A DNA stretch of 64,000 nt from Glandiceps talaboti (Eukaryota; Hemichordata; Enteropneusta; Spengelidae): contig NC_135552.1 of NCBI RefSeq assembly GCF_964340395.1, forward strand, positions 20,085,181 through 20,149,180, given 5' to 3'. Of the stretch, positions 21,301-32,200 are shown one piece after another. The notes below the pieces were generated by a model, which was given only the letters and a program-made list of their open reading frames with translations, made no database searches and was not told where the DNA came from. Made by a program: the position numbers and the translations under genes. Numbering within the stretch: position 1 is the first letter of the stretch; every line of letters begins with the position of its first letter.

Positions 21301-24274
21301 CATATGGTGAATAACGCCACCAGCCTACGATTTGGGGCTATGTGTAAATAAAACTTGTTTGTCTAAACTAAGCATCTTGCTAGAACTAGTTGACATCTTT
21401 TAATCCGATGTACCATGGATCACAGTCCTGCTTGCAGACGGTACACGAGTTTCGCTCAACACCGTCCTACAAAAAGCAATGTAACCGACCTATAGCAAGT
21501 GCGAAAGCAAAATGCTTTTGCACCAATTACAAAAGAATTACATACAAAGTTATCTAATATTAGCAATCGATGTACACATTTTTCATCTCTTTGACGATAG
21601 TAGTCGCTGGTATGATCACAAAAAGTGTCGAAATCGGAACTTTTCCAGTTCCGACTAATTTCAAAAGTTCCGCTACATTTGATCGGGACGTCCACTTTGG
21701 CATCGTAGGTAATGCTCCTCTTTACGGAAAAATTACGATTGAACTTTTATTTCGGGTTTTCTGGTCCTCCGGACTGGGACTTTTGTAGCCAAGGCGAGGT
21801 AAAATTACTAAACAGTCGATTTATTACTAATATTTGAACACAGGTGCGTTAATTCTTTAGTTACCAGCATTTCTGGTAAGCCCAGGTTTCACGACTGGCG
21901 CTTTGTAGGACGGAGAAGGAAGGGACAACTTACTCCGTATGCAAACAGGACTACATGGCTTCCCAGACCACTATAGTGGTGTGAGATGGATCATGGTCCC
22001 TACGAAATGGATGTAGCCTAGTAGTAGTAGAAATGTCTACATTTGTGAACAGCGAGAAATGTATAGTCTCTCCGAGAGACTGTGTCTGACTGTACAATGT
22101 TGTGCCGATCAATGCCTCGGCTCCTCTTCGCAGGTTTGTGACAATGACGCTGGGGACTAATCTCCATAACATTTTTTTTTTCGAAAAGGGAGATATTTTC
22201 TTACTGAAAAAAGTGAGTGTCACGAATGTTCGATTCCTGGCCACATAAAGGTTCGTTGTCAGTATAATTACACCAAACACGGGTTAAAGGACAAATACTC
22301 AATTTTGTACTCGCGATTTTCCGGATTTCTAATATTATTTTCTGTATATTTCAAATAAAGTTTTAAATACTGTTTCCTCTCGCTGTTTTTAAAATCTTTC
22401 TATTTGCTACCTGATATCAATGTCTTATCGAGGTTTATCAGCTTTGCATTAATTAGTAGCTTACTAGTAATTGTTCTTGAATTGAAAAACACAGCACAAG
22501 TTTAGACCAGTCACGCATATGAGACGTGCTTTTAAGATAACAATAGGTCATGCATAATTATGACGTCATGGAGAAGAAAGAAAGGATACTAATGACATCT
22601 TCAGACATACGGTATTAGTGTACCTATTGTCTTGACACCCATGTGAGCCATATTCATTTCTCTAACGAGGTGTTTGGCGACATGTATAAGCAGTGTCGTA
22701 ACCCAAACCACAGACTGTGCCCTAACATAGATTCATCGTTCTCGGAGCACATATTTTTAGAGAGTGATTACCATAGAAAATCGAAAGTCTAGAAAGATGA
22801 AATTAAACGTGCGGGAGAATGACACTGGTGTGTTCATGTACATGTATTTACATTTATAACGTATTTACATGTAGAGTGCATGCAATTTTGGTAAAGACGC
22901 GCCGTAATTTATTTATTTAGGTAAACCAACGGGCATAAAGCCCATTTACAGGCACGTTTAGAAACAGATAAGGAAAAACAAGCACTAAAAAGATAAAAAC
23001 AAGGGGTAGCAATAACAGAAAGAAGTGACATGACATAAAAGGCAAACACAGAAATAAAAACAACAAAACAGGAAAAATTATTAAAAGCACGCAGCCTGAA
23101 GCACACGCCGAAAGGCGGAAACAGGACTAAATAAATATATGTTTGGATTTGCTTTAAAAACGTCATTACAAGTGGTTAAACATCTTAAAATTGGGGAATA
23201 TTTTCTCAGATTTACTCTGGAGGCACTGATGCGGAAGATATGGTTATTGTGTAGCTGTCTGCTCTGTACATTAAAGCAAACCTTGTACAAAATGGATGGA
23301 CAATTATAGCATGAATTGACCAGTTTGTAAACAAAAATAGCATCTAAAAACTTTCGCCTCCTCACCAGTGGGGGAAGCTTAAACCTAGCACATAGTGAAT
23401 CGTAATCTGTTGAAGTATACTGCACATTTGATTTACAACATAAAAATTTAATAAATTTCTGCTGTACACGTTCGATTTTATCAATTTGAGTTACTTGCCA
23501 TGGTGACCAAATTACACTGCAGTACTCAAGATGTCTTCTAACATGGGTCACATATAAAGATCTTAATGTAGAAATGTTGGGAAAATTGGCACATGTACGT
23601 TTTATAAAACCCATCATTCTAAAAGCTTTCCTGACAATACTATCAATATGGGTGCTAAAAGACATCTGTGAAGAAAGTAATGGGATTTTGACGCTAATTT
23701 TGGCAGGAATGCATTAACCATAACAAAATAACTTACAGTTTTAATGAAAATTTTGCATAATTAATGATTTTAGGTAATGAACGATTCTCAGTATCATGCA
23801 CTCTTAAAATTCCGTATAATTTGGCACATACATACACCTAAGAAAGCAAGCTTGTCCCCCCCCCAAAAAAAAAAAAAAAACTGTTACCATCGTGTTTTTA
23901 GTTTAATATGCATAATTAGTGCTTCCCTTACTGGTGTGCATTTATTCTGCAGATAGACTCCATTTCAACTTGGAAGCCACTCTGAGAAATACAGATATTT
24001 TCATAAACTTTGGGTTCCGGAGGGTCATTTCATTCACAGAACATAATGTTCGTTCGGTTGCCAAAACAAGTCATCATAATTTAAATTTACAAGTATATAT
24101 TTATAACGATTTATTTACCTCACGCAGTAAGATGACCATCTTATCAACAATCATCTCTTCCTTCTTCAATTTATTTCCTGTTTGAAATCCAGCCAGATCG
24201 TTCGGATTCTTTCTTGCATGACCTCCAGCCAAAACAGTAAACACCACAACGATGACCAATATCTGCCACTTCAT
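15747..24274 (-). CDS. Secreted protein with three LNR/Notch-like cysteine modules
   Basis: Five exons on the - strand: 24274-24119, 19739-19712, 19193-19077, 18469-18353 and 15907-15747. Phases 0, 1, 1, 1 agree throughout and give 192 residues. Exon 1 starts at an ATG followed by the signal peptide MKWQILVIVVVFTVLAGGHA and a basic, hydrophilic segment. Exon 2 is a 28-nt microexon. Exons 3 and 4 are both 117 nt, symmetric phase 1-1, and each carries one module of the form CxxxC...CDDG...C...GSDCxDCG. Exon 5 carries a third, altered module and the stop. Small acidic CDDG modules of this type are related to Lin-12/Notch repeats and bind calcium in that family. The function here is unknown; an extracellular ligand or matrix role is inference. 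The microexon assignment rests on splice signals and phase only. Confidence 0.7.
16377..17257 (+). mobile_element. Palindromic MITE copy interrupted by a LINE
   Basis: The left arm (16377-16470, CTTAAAGTGGTCATAT..., ATGACAAATGGGG, TTCTACTTGAAGAAAACAA) and the right arm (17060-17257, ending GCAACTTTAAG) are inverted copies of each other. Both match the intact element at 52441-52781. The intervening 16500-17040 is a LINE fragment, so the MITE appears to have been split by a later insertion. Confidence 0.65.
16505..17035 (-). pseudogene. CR1/L2-type LINE 3' fragment
   Basis: On the - strand the two adjoining frames read LHWLPIEQRVLCI, then APNYLSELI, and then YGDRAFSVYAPKLWNSLP with FKKILKTYIF. 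This is the conserved C-terminal block after the reverse transcriptase of CR1/L2-like non-LTR retrotransposons. The frame is shifted between the two parts. The 3' end is a short (ATT)n tract near 16505-16520, as is usual for these LINEs. Confidence 0.7.
17285..18235 (+). pseudogene. Decayed non-LTR reverse transcriptase
   Basis: The first frame (17309-17581) reads VHLQRKLNQLELFCDHWGMS, VNLDKSKIMVFRNGG and YNHLGI. After a frameshift near 17540 it continues as SSGLSWSPAKKNMSSKGNKA, and after another as VEDECHFILFCPLY. These are the palm/thumb and C-terminal zinc-knuckle-like parts of an invertebrate LINE. The catalytic Tyr-Ala-Asp-Asp box is degenerate (NADN). It ends in a TTAGTATATTTATTATT-type tail. 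Confidence 0.75.
18273..18344 (+). repeat. GT dinucleotide microsatellite
   Basis: About 36 GT units. They lie a few bases past the splice donor of exon 18469-18353 of the - strand LNR-module gene, so they form the start of that intron. Confidence 0.9.
19536..19564. repeat. Short perfect palindrome, CATAGACCCTCC family
   Basis: Arms CATAGACCCTCC and GGAGGGTCTATG flank a 5-base loop. Related palindromes occur at 31305-31336 and 37850-37887. Confidence 0.8.
19760..21390. other. Intron sequence, no feature seen
   Basis: Lies inside the long first intron of the - strand LNR-module gene. It contains a G-run near 20249 and a few 60-80 codon frames without protein character. Confidence 0.6.
21393..21965. 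repeat. Imperfect inverted repeat around GTCCTACAAA
   Basis: CGTCCTACAAAAAGC at about 21462 is inverted as GCTTTGTAGGACG at about 21901. The similarity extends outward through ACCGTCTGCAAGCAGGACT on the - strand versus TCCGTATGCAAACAGGACT on the + strand. It may be an old foldback element; ends and target duplication are not resolved. Confidence 0.4.
22278..22484 (+). mobile_element. Single arm of the CACAGGG inverted-repeat transposon family
   Basis: Starts CACGGGTTAAAGGACAAATA and continues with TTTTGTACTCGCGATTTTCC, CTGATATCAATGTCTTAT and TTAATTAGTAGCTTACTAG. It matches one arm of the complete element at 36128-36684. The partner arm is not found nearby, so it is a solo or truncated copy. 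Confidence 0.7.
22905..23690 (-). pseudogene. LINE 3' half (Jockey/CR1-like), reverse transcriptase C-terminus
   Basis: The - strand frame 23665-23081 encodes STHIDSIVRKAFRMMGFIKR, LRSLYVTHVRRHLEYCSVIW, QQKFIKFLC and PPLVRRRKFLDAIFVYK. This is the thumb and post-RT region of non-LTR elements. The 3' end reads GGGCTTTATGCCC, then TTGGTTTACC and TAAATAAATAAAT, a typical LINE tail with a small hairpin. The 5' part is missing. Confidence 0.75.
23695..24118 (-). other. Start of intron 1 of the LNR-module gene
   Basis: AT-rich, with an adjoining C10/A16 homopolymer pair near 23857-23880. No exon-like signal is seen. Confidence 0.6.
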
Positions 24275-24422
24275 TTTGTCTTCTAAGTGAGCTACGAAGC
24301 AACCAACCTCATTTGCGGTCTGAGCACCAATACAGCAAAACAAGCAGAACTCTGGATTAAATTCTTAGGGTGTGGGGGAATAAACGTGGTGACGTAACTT
24401 CATTCAATGGACGTTGGACCCT

Positions 24423-25665
24423 GGAGAAACCACAGATAACTAATACACAGATTCGCAACACCTATTGTTCGAGATGTTAATCTTGCCTCGGGTATGCGTA
24501 TGCTACAAGGGTCTCTTGCACTTTCAACGTTACACAGAAAGTTACCGAAGTCCCTCTTCGGGTACTATCGGTGTTTTGTTGTTTAAAACAGCACCACGTC
24601 AACGCTAAGGGTCAAAGCAGAGATAGGTTATTTTCAACCGGAAGCCGACGATTTCTGCGGAAACAGCTTGAAAATCGAACAGATTTTAGCTGAGTTATTG
24701 CCTTTTTAAACTCACTTGTTTGGGACAGTCAAAATTATGAATATATAATGAACATATTTGATTTAAAAATGCAGCAATATGGAATTTGTTACACACTATA
24801 AGACCGACAAATTCTGACGATAGGGAAAGTTGTGTTCTATGGCTCTATAGTAAGTTACACTTTGGGATTTTTGTCAGAAAAGTACACACTTTATTCAATA
24901 GTCGTAACATTTCCGACGTTTACAAGAGGGTCTCAATCTGATTAAAATCCGATGTAGATGTCGGCTAATCGTTCATTGCTATTTTACCTTCGTTATTTTG
25001 CTTGAATTGACCAACTTGGTACATGTTTACATTTTTTAGCCTGATCGCCTCCACAGGCTAAAAAATGTAAACATGTACCATGAAGGCAAGCTAGCTTCAC
25101 ACCATAAAATATTCTCAGTATGCTATGATTGTAATTTTTCTTTTGCTGTTTTGCTTTCCAACATGGTACTGAGAGTCGATTGTTTTTATTTTAATTCATA
25201 ACCATGCATATACCCCTGTCGCAATCAACGTAAAAGACGCAACACTAACGTTTGTTCAATAGTGTCTAAGTACTGTGACCTGGAAAATTACCTGCATCAT
25301 GCCAAACACATGTTTAAATGTATATAGTGTCGGTCGGCAACACGAGATTGTATGTGTTTACATGTCAACGATATTTGATCTGAGTCGGCTTCAACTTCAA
25401 GTTCGCATGAGAGTTCAAGTGCCGATATTGCAAGTCATATATTACATTTATGAGTCTGTCAGTAGGATAGCAAACTTTCCCATTGAAATATCGCTTAGTA
25501 TTGTGTGGTCTGTTGATTTATGCGAGACTGTGTTGAATTCGGGCAGATTCACACGTTGGAAAGTTATTTCCATGACAATAGAGTAATGTTTACCCGAGGC
25601 TATGATCGAACAATCGGGGAGAAGGTTTGTTACGAATCTTTGTGTTAGTTATCTGTGGAGAAACC
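24423..25665. mobile_element. ~1.24-kb element with ~75-bp terminal inverted repeats and a central hairpin
   Basis: The left end 24423-24494 and right end 25590-25665 are inverted matches sharing CCACAGATAACTAA, AGATTCG.AACA, ATTGTTCGA and GCCTCGGGTA. A perfect 25-bp-arm hairpin (25018-25079) lies almost exactly at the midpoint. No transposase-like frame is seen, so it is probably a non-autonomous DNA transposon. It sits just upstream of the first exon of the LNR-module gene. Confidence 0.6.
25018..25079. repeat. Perfect 25-bp inverted repeat (hairpin)
   Basis: The left arm 25018-25042 begins GGTACATGTTTACATTTTTT and the right arm 25055-25079 is its exact complement in reverse. The loop GATCGCCTCCAC is 12 bases. 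Confidence 0.9.
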
Positions 25666-25987
25666 AACGCCTATTCATCCCTCTATCATGTATGCTTTAT
25701 TGTAATTTAAAATCCTCTACATTTCAATCACAGACAAGTAACAATTGTCCGTGTTTCAACATGTAAAAGATGTTATGGCTAGCTTTTGTGGGATTAGGTG
25801 ATCATTGCGTCATATTGTATTCATAGCTTGTATTTACTGGGAGATCTCATAAACCGTTCTTAGGGAATCTTAGTCCAGAGGACAACAAAACTTGTGACGT
25901 GGCAACATACAAACAAGAAGAAAGTACAATGGGTATTTTACATGTAGAAAGCAATGTAAAAACACAAAATCAATGTAAATCTTCTGT

Positions 25988-26066
25988 CAATCTGATTAAA
26001 ATCCGATGTAGATGTCAGCTAATCGGTCATTGCCATTTTGCCTTCGTTTAATATTTTGCCTGAATC
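25988..26066 (+). repeat. Direct repeat of 24934-25008
   Basis: Both copies read CAATCTGATTAAAATCCGAT, GTAGATGTC.GCTAATCG and TTTTGC.TGAAT. One copy lies inside and one outside the 24423-25665 element. Confidence 0.7.
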
Positions 26067-26125
26067 ACATCGAAACTCCTCGCGGACTGTACCATCTCTA
26101 CATCGAAACTCTTCGCGGATGATAC

Positions 26126-26322
26126 CACGGGGTAAAGGACAAATAATCAATTTTGTACTCGCGATTTAACGGATTTCTAATACTAGTATTATTTTCTGTA
26201 TATTTCAAACAAAGTTTTAAATATTGTTTCCTCTCACTGTTTTCTTCTCTATTTTCTGCCTGATATCAATATCTTATCTGAGTTTATCAGCTTTGCATTA
26301 ATTAGTAGCTTGCTAGAACAAA
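26126..26322 (+). mobile_element. Second single arm of the CACAGGG inverted-repeat family
   Basis: Starts CACGGGGTAAAGGACAAATA and follows the same order as 22278-22484 to TTAGTAGCTTGCTAG. No inverted partner is seen nearby. Confidence 0.7.
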
Positions 26323-26769
26323 CTCACCATTTGCCCAAATTACGTAACGCATTATGCCGTGAGTGTAAAGATCTACTGATCCGACTAATCTTGGAGGAAT
26401 TATACTGACTTGGAGGAATTATACTAATTCCTCCAAGGACTAATGGTAGTACACGGATACATGTATATGGAATGAAGTTTTTAAAACGTAATGTAATGTA
26501 CCAGTTTAGAATTCTAGACTATTTCCATCATAAAATATCAATCATTTTCGTAAATAAACCATTTTGATGTCAAAGAGATAATGAAAAATAAAAACAAACA
26601 ATCAGCCCACGAATGCGATGCACTACTGGAATTGGGGCGAGTTAATAATGGGTCGAGATGAATGAGACGAACTATTTATCAGTTTTATGTTTACAACACG
26701 TAATAGGTCTCACCTATTCCCAGCCCTATTGGAAGCATATACCCTACACGAAACCCAGTTGCCTATCCA

Positions 26770-27814
26770 GCCCTCTTATCTTTGCAATATACGTGATCAT
26801 TTGACTGTTGTTATGGGTGGGGTCATGTTGATACACATATTTGCATACATTTTGGAATGTTCGTTCACTTGTCTATGAATTCCTGATGTTATATTTGAGA
26901 TATAGATCATAATTTGGCTAATGCTATGGGCGTGGTCTTGTTGCTAGGCACATTTACATAGATTTTTTGAATGTTTATTCACTTGTCTATTAATCTTTGT
27001 TGTTATCTTTGCAATATATGCGATCATTTGACTGTTGGTATTGGCATGGTTTTGTTGCAAGGCATATTTGCATACATTTTTGAATGTTTGTTCACTTGTC
27101 TAAGAATCCCTGTTATCTTTGTGAAATACACCATCCCTTGGCTGTTGCTATGGGCGTAGTCATGGTTGCTAGGGATATTTGCATACATTTTTGAATGTTT
27201 ACTCACTTGCCTACCTGATGTTGTTAGAACTTGTTAGCTGTATTTTAGCAAAATATACTGGCACTTGGTTGCTGCTAAGTTCGTGGCCATGGTTGCTAGC
27301 GCCAATTGTGTCAAAATGTTTGAACAAAATCTGCAGAATAACCCTTCTAGAAACATCTCACCAAATTTCAGTCTCATTACTAAGTACTTTTTGAGGTATA
27401 ATGTTTTGACCAAAATTTAAACTTTTACACCTAATTTGCATATCACTGATGAAATCATTATATACTTGACATTCCTCACCTATACCCCCAAATGCATCCC
27501 CATTAAATTTCACCCAAATGCTCAGTTTTTTTAGAATTAAAGATTTTGACAAAAAGACACATCTTGGCCCTAATTTGCATATTACTGATGGAATCGTGTC
27601 ATGAACAAATCTTAATCTAGACACCCCTAAGAACGTCCTCACTAAATTTCAGACCAATCTGCCCATTAGTTTTTGAGTTTAAGGTTTTTGACCAAAAATG
27701 ACCCAAATACATTTGTGATGCAATCATTTGAACAATTTCCCAACTAGGTACCAAAAGTAATGTCTCCATCAAATACCAAAGCATTCAGTCTGGTGGTTTT
27801 AGAGTTTAGGTCGT

Positions 27815-27906
<92 letters not shown>

Positions 27907-27965
27907 CACTCAATGCCTATATCACTATTGAACCTTATCAGTTCAGTTGTGCTAAAAAACATCTA
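26770..27965 (-). mobile_element. Dispersed repeat element, copy 2, with four ~110-bp internal repeats
   Basis: On the - strand it has the same order as 10839-11815: TTAGCACAACTGAACTGATA, GATATAGGCATTG, a (TG)n run (AC on +, 27817-27901), then TAATATGCAAATTAGGGCC. It ends in tandem units starting near 26777, 26887, 27003 and 27113. Each unit carries TTTGCAATAT..., GGTTGCTAGG and TTTGAATGTTT.TTCACTTG. The unit number differs from copy 1, as expected for a repeat-bearing non-autonomous element. Confidence 0.7.
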
Positions 27966-27969
27966 CAAT

Positions 27970-29817
27970 TTATTAATCCTGTTTTCCCAACTTGTAGTTT
28001 TTATTTATGTACAAAGAAATACTCCCCTGGTAGAAAGAGGATTGAATATAAAATCATCTCCATAGTAGTGTTTGGATTTAAAGGAAATATGTTTTATTAT
28101 GTTGAACTTCATATATTATATTATACACAATAGACAACGGAGAACATTGAAATGATAAAAGAACATAGTTAAAATTAATCAAGGTACTTTGAGTACATCA
28201 AACCTAATATTGTACTGTTGTGATGCACACACAAAAACTGCTCACAGACATTATTTGAACATATGCATTTCAAATGATTCATAAAGATTTGTCAACACTT
28301 GTGCTTCAAGACGTTATCCAAATATTTTGTCAATATGATCTAATTGTGAACTTTGGTTCCAGATAATCCCATAATCCTTTGTGTCTGAGCATGCTCAGTG
28401 TGGATTGCAAGTTCTGTATTTGTGAACTTTGGTTACAGATAGCAATAATTAGCAAAGAAGTCTCTATTGGAAATGAACAATCCCTACGCTATTTACACAT
28501 TATAATCTCTTGTGTATACCTCAGTGTAAATGAAAATTTATGATATTATGAAAAAAGGTAGCAAGGTTACAGAGAAATCACATTAAAATGTTTAATTTTC
28601 AACTTCATTTGATTACTTCTTATTAAAACTATCATACATGTTTATTTTTAAGAGATCACTGACATATGACATTCATATTGTACCATGCACGAGCAAGGTT
28701 CAACAAAAAATATGGAATATGGTCATTCTACATCACAACAATGCACATCAACATCATTGGTTCTCCTGTCTTTGAAATATGAGTCAAAACACTCAAAATT
28801 GCCAGTACTTTCCCCGATTTTATGAAAATAATACTGGCAATGGTATAATTATATCATTCCCCAATATTTTTCTTCGTTCAGAAAATACTCATGACCAATG
28901 GGTTGTCACTACTTATCTAGAAACTTGTATTTTCCTTGGCTTAGCAAAAAAAAATCTAATTGTTGCATGATAAGAAGGATTGAACAATGTTTTATATCAC
29001 ATTTTCATAATTTTTACAAACCCTACGTGTTTAATACAATCACTGCTATCTTGATGAACTTTGCACTGTTGTTAGCCTAGTTCCAATGCGGTATCGTTAC
29101 CCTTTACACCTCCACACACAGTATATAGTCAAAGTCATGACTCTAGAAGTCCTGAGATGCATGAGGTGCAATTTAAAATTCATCCACAGCCACCCACACA
29201 GTCATTAACATCATGTCTTTGTTAATCAATCACAAAATTCTAACTATTAACACAGTCCCTCATAAAGTTAGTGTTTACTGGGGGCAGTTATGTAATGTCC
29301 AAAACTGGTATATTTGTCAGCTCAGTATGCTACTTATGCAATGTTTAAAGGCCCGTATCGACTATAAAAGGGGGATTACAGTAGGGACGCTCATTTATGC
29401 AAAGCCTCTCGTACGCCTAACATCGCCTGGGTGCTCCAAGAAAACTGTCAAAATCACGGCTATTTCCCGAGCATTTACTCTAAATGTATCCCAAAATGAA
29501 TTATAAATATGTAGAAGAGGTGCCTGTGTGAATTGTTTTGTAAATTATGATGATCTGGGAGCGAAATTTGACGTATGTTGTCATGTGGTATGTGGCGAAA
29601 TGTTAGGTTAGAAGCGTCCAAACAGCTGTCACTCAAATACTGTGTAAACGTTTGCGTAACTCCCTGGGGGGGGGGGGGTGGTAGTATCTCCATAATCAAT
29701 TCGCTAGATTATTTACCTCTACCTACCATAATAACATAACGGTAATGATCAAATCAGAAGTACGGTCCGGCGACAAGGCAAAAGTATACAGTGGTAGAAA
29801 TGTGACTATTTTGTGTT

Positions 29818-29854
<37 letters not shown>

Positions 29855-30030
29855 TTGTCTTTCTGTTTGGGTTTTATTTTTTGGTAATGGGAGTACCATT
29901 TACACATACAGTAGAAAACCAATTAGAAAGGTGTTTTGATCTCAAATTCGAATAAAATTGCTAACAAATGACAACACCGACATACGCAAAACATGAACGT
30001 GTAGTTTAGGTAAGGTACACTCTTTTTGGA
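27970..30030. other. Intergenic stretch, no gene seen
   Basis: AT-rich with a GT microsatellite at 29819-29851 and a G-run near 29667-29677. No convincing exon is found on either strand. Confidence 0.55.
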
Positions 30031-30033
30031 GGA

Positions 30034-30061
30034 TGTGGTGGCCCTGAAAAGGGCCGTTTGG
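30034..30061 (-). terminator. Histone-type 3' end stem-loop
   Basis: Read on the - strand: flank CCAAAC, stem GGCCCT, loop TTTC, stem AGGGCC, flank ACCACA. This is the six-pair, four-base loop of metazoan replication-dependent histone mRNA 3' ends, recognised by SLBP. Downstream lies CCTCCAAAAAGAG, resembling the purine-rich histone downstream element. No histone coding sequence is found in the adjacent upstream - strand sequence (30061-30570), so the gene it served is missing or degraded. Confidence 0.7.
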
Positions 30062-30569
30062 TTTGTGGCTTTTCAGCCGTTCGGTTAGACCGAGCTTACG
30101 CCCACGTAGTCGGGTACCGGGTTGATCTATAGCTCAAGTGTTTTCTTAGCAAGCGATCTTTTTTATAAACACATATGACATTATTGCCCATATTTTAGCC
30201 GATTTCTCTTGTAATACTTTTTGGTGGAATCGAAACCCTTCTTTTACCTCATGTGTAAACCCGGAAATAATGACATCCTATTTTACGTGGTTTTGGCATT
30301 TGCATTGAAGGCTGAAAATCGGTACACCCTGTTACACATACCGAGCGTGCCAAATCACACAATAAATTCAAACTCCCCCGAAATAATAACGAACCTGTAA
30401 ATCTTTTTTTTAAAGAAGTAAATTTTGGGGTTTTTTCCGCCCATTATCTGCGTATTATTTTGAATTGATTACATGTAACAAAGCATTCTTTTTCACCATG
30501 TCGTTGGAAGTGGCAGTATGTCGATCATCTCAATCTAAACTGAGCATGACGTCAACCCGACTTTCCGTG

Positions 30570-31088
30570 TTATGATACACATAGTACATGCTGCATCAAC
30601 AGAAAATAATGTAACGCGTCTGGACAAAAATATACAAGGAAAGAAGGCAGAATACTATTCAAAATGGTGCCGAAACAGATTTTTTGGATCATGAGTTTCA
30701 ATTGCAAAAGTCGTGTAGCTGTAAGTGCAATTGTCTTCGGCTCCACCCTGCCACGTACGTACATCCCCGGCGTACAGCACACCCCGTTATATTCATACGC
30801 TGTCGTCCAAGCTCCATATTTTGATTCACTGTACAGTGGTAAAGTTGTAAAATTGGCCCGTTCAACCCTTTCGGGACATTGCAATGAACGATAAACAAAA
30901 CAGCGATTCACTTCAGACAGTTCCTTTGCCATCGCTAGTGCATTGTTGTGTGATACGTCAACACAGCTGTCTCCCCGGTACATTTGTATTCCGATCTTTG
31001 AACAAACATACAATAACGCTATAACCTTTGGGGGTCGCCGATTGGATGAACAACTTTTTGTGCTGATTGAGGGACTTTGACCAGACAT
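30570..31088 (-). CDS. Unassigned 172-codon open frame
   Basis: An ATG-initiated frame of 172 codons, long for this AT-rich sequence. It begins MSGQSPSISTKSCSSNRRPP and contains a stretch with several cysteines and aromatic residues (SCVDV, RCFVYRSLQC, GVCCTPGMYV). No family is recognised and no clear splice donor marks it as a first exon. It ends 509 bp before the histone-type stem-loop on the same strand, too far for a histone 3' UTR, and its product is not a histone. It could be a single-exon gene, part of a larger one, or chance. Confidence 0.3.
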   Translation of the reverse strand: MSGQSPSISTKSCSSNRRPPKVIALLYVCSKIGIQMYRGDSCVDVSHNNALAMAKELSEVNRCFVYRSLQCPERVERANFTTLPLYSESKYGAWTTAYEYNGVCCTPGMYVRGRVEPKTIALTATRLLQLKLMIQKICFGTILNSILPSFLVYFCPDALHYFLLMQHVLCVS

Positions 31089-31304
31089 GGTTTAGTTAGA
31101 GACAATGTTGGCATCCAGCCAACACTGTTGTCCACATTTGTCATAAAATAAGTATGATATAGTCAACACAATATCAAGTATGCAGCTGTAACACACTGGA
31201 ATTCACTCCCAGACTACATAAAAAACATAACCTACAGACATTCATTCAAACATGCCTTAAAATCTTACTTACTTCAATAAGTAAGTACTTAGTAATAGGT
31301 ACTT

Positions 31305-31336
31305 CCATAGACCCTACGTTGGTGTAGGGTCTATGG
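31305..31336. repeat. Short palindromic element with 5-bp flanking direct repeat
   Basis: Arms CCATAGACCCTAC and GTAGGGTCTATGG (13 bp, perfect) flank loop GTTGGT. TACTT flanks it directly on both sides (31300-31304 and 31337-31341), like a target-site duplication. Confidence 0.75.
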
Positions 31337-31341
31337 TACTT

Positions 31342-31416
31342 CAATGTATGTATGTATGTATGTATGTATGTATGTATGTATGTTTATCTTGCTGTTGTTG
31401 TTGTTGTTGTTGTTGT
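31342..31416 (+). repeat. TATG and TTG microsatellites
   Basis: About ten ATGT units are followed by eight TTG/GTT units. Confidence 0.9.
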
Positions 31417-31689
31417 AAATCCTATTTATTCGTTCATGCAAAGCAATATTTTGACAATTATTCTTATCACATTTTGTTTATTTTTCCGCTTCCCGAGTTT
31501 TACCCAGTATTTTCGACTTAACTCATTCTGTAAGGGTTGTGGACTAGACTAGTTCTGTAGAACTATTTCTACAACCCCCACCAGGTCCATGTAATTACTG
31601 ATGTATTTGATTGAATATTCTTTGACTTAATTTAATTGATATATTTTGTTAATTTATTTGTTATGTATGGTTTTTTTTCCTGGTGAAAT

Positions 31690-32200
31690 CAATAAATCAA
31701 ATCAAATATTATCCAACACACAATGAAGTTGTGTTGTTGTATGGTGTAAATATACTTTTAAAACTATTACCTTTTTTATGTTTTTATGCTTTGCCATTGG
31801 CAATTGAAGAAGGAAGGCGAAATAACATTGACCCATGGAATAGCATTTGTAAAATTTGTGGCAGTGGTGATGTAGAAGATGAATGTCACTTTCCTTAGTA
31901 TGTTCCTTCTACGACGATGAGAGGAAAAAATACATCCCAACAGAATTCGTAGCTGAGCCAAATTTTAATAAATTCATAAGACTGATGAGAACAAACAAAC
32001 TTGAACTTCTAACATCATTATGTAAATTTGTATGCAATGCATTTAAACAAAGAGAGATGCTAAAAAGTGAAATAATGTAATACTAGTATTCGTTTGAACT
32101 AAGACATGGGACTTTTTGACTTTGATTTTGTTGTACATTTCTTATGTTGTATATGCATATACCAAGGCCTTGTAAAGCCATAAACATAAACATAAACATA
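31690..32200 (+). pseudogene. LINE 3' end fragment with CATAAA-type tail
   Basis: The frames read ICKICGSGDVEDECHF, then after a shift FYDDERKKYIP, PNFNKFIRLM and LCKFVCNAFKQRE. This is the C-terminal zinc-knuckle-like block of the same LINE type as 17285-18235. It ends in CCATAAACATAAACATAAAC, a simple-repeat 3' tail. Confidence 0.7.

Noticed and set aside
21393-21466. - strand cysteine exon (SCTVCKQDCDPW) for the LNR-module gene
   Set aside because: Phase 0 entry fits, but its only good donor leaves in phase 2, which does not fit the next exon. The sequence is also part of an inverted repeat.
30061-30570. A histone coding sequence upstream of the stem-loop
   Set aside because: None of the three - strand frames shows a histone C-terminus or core motif.
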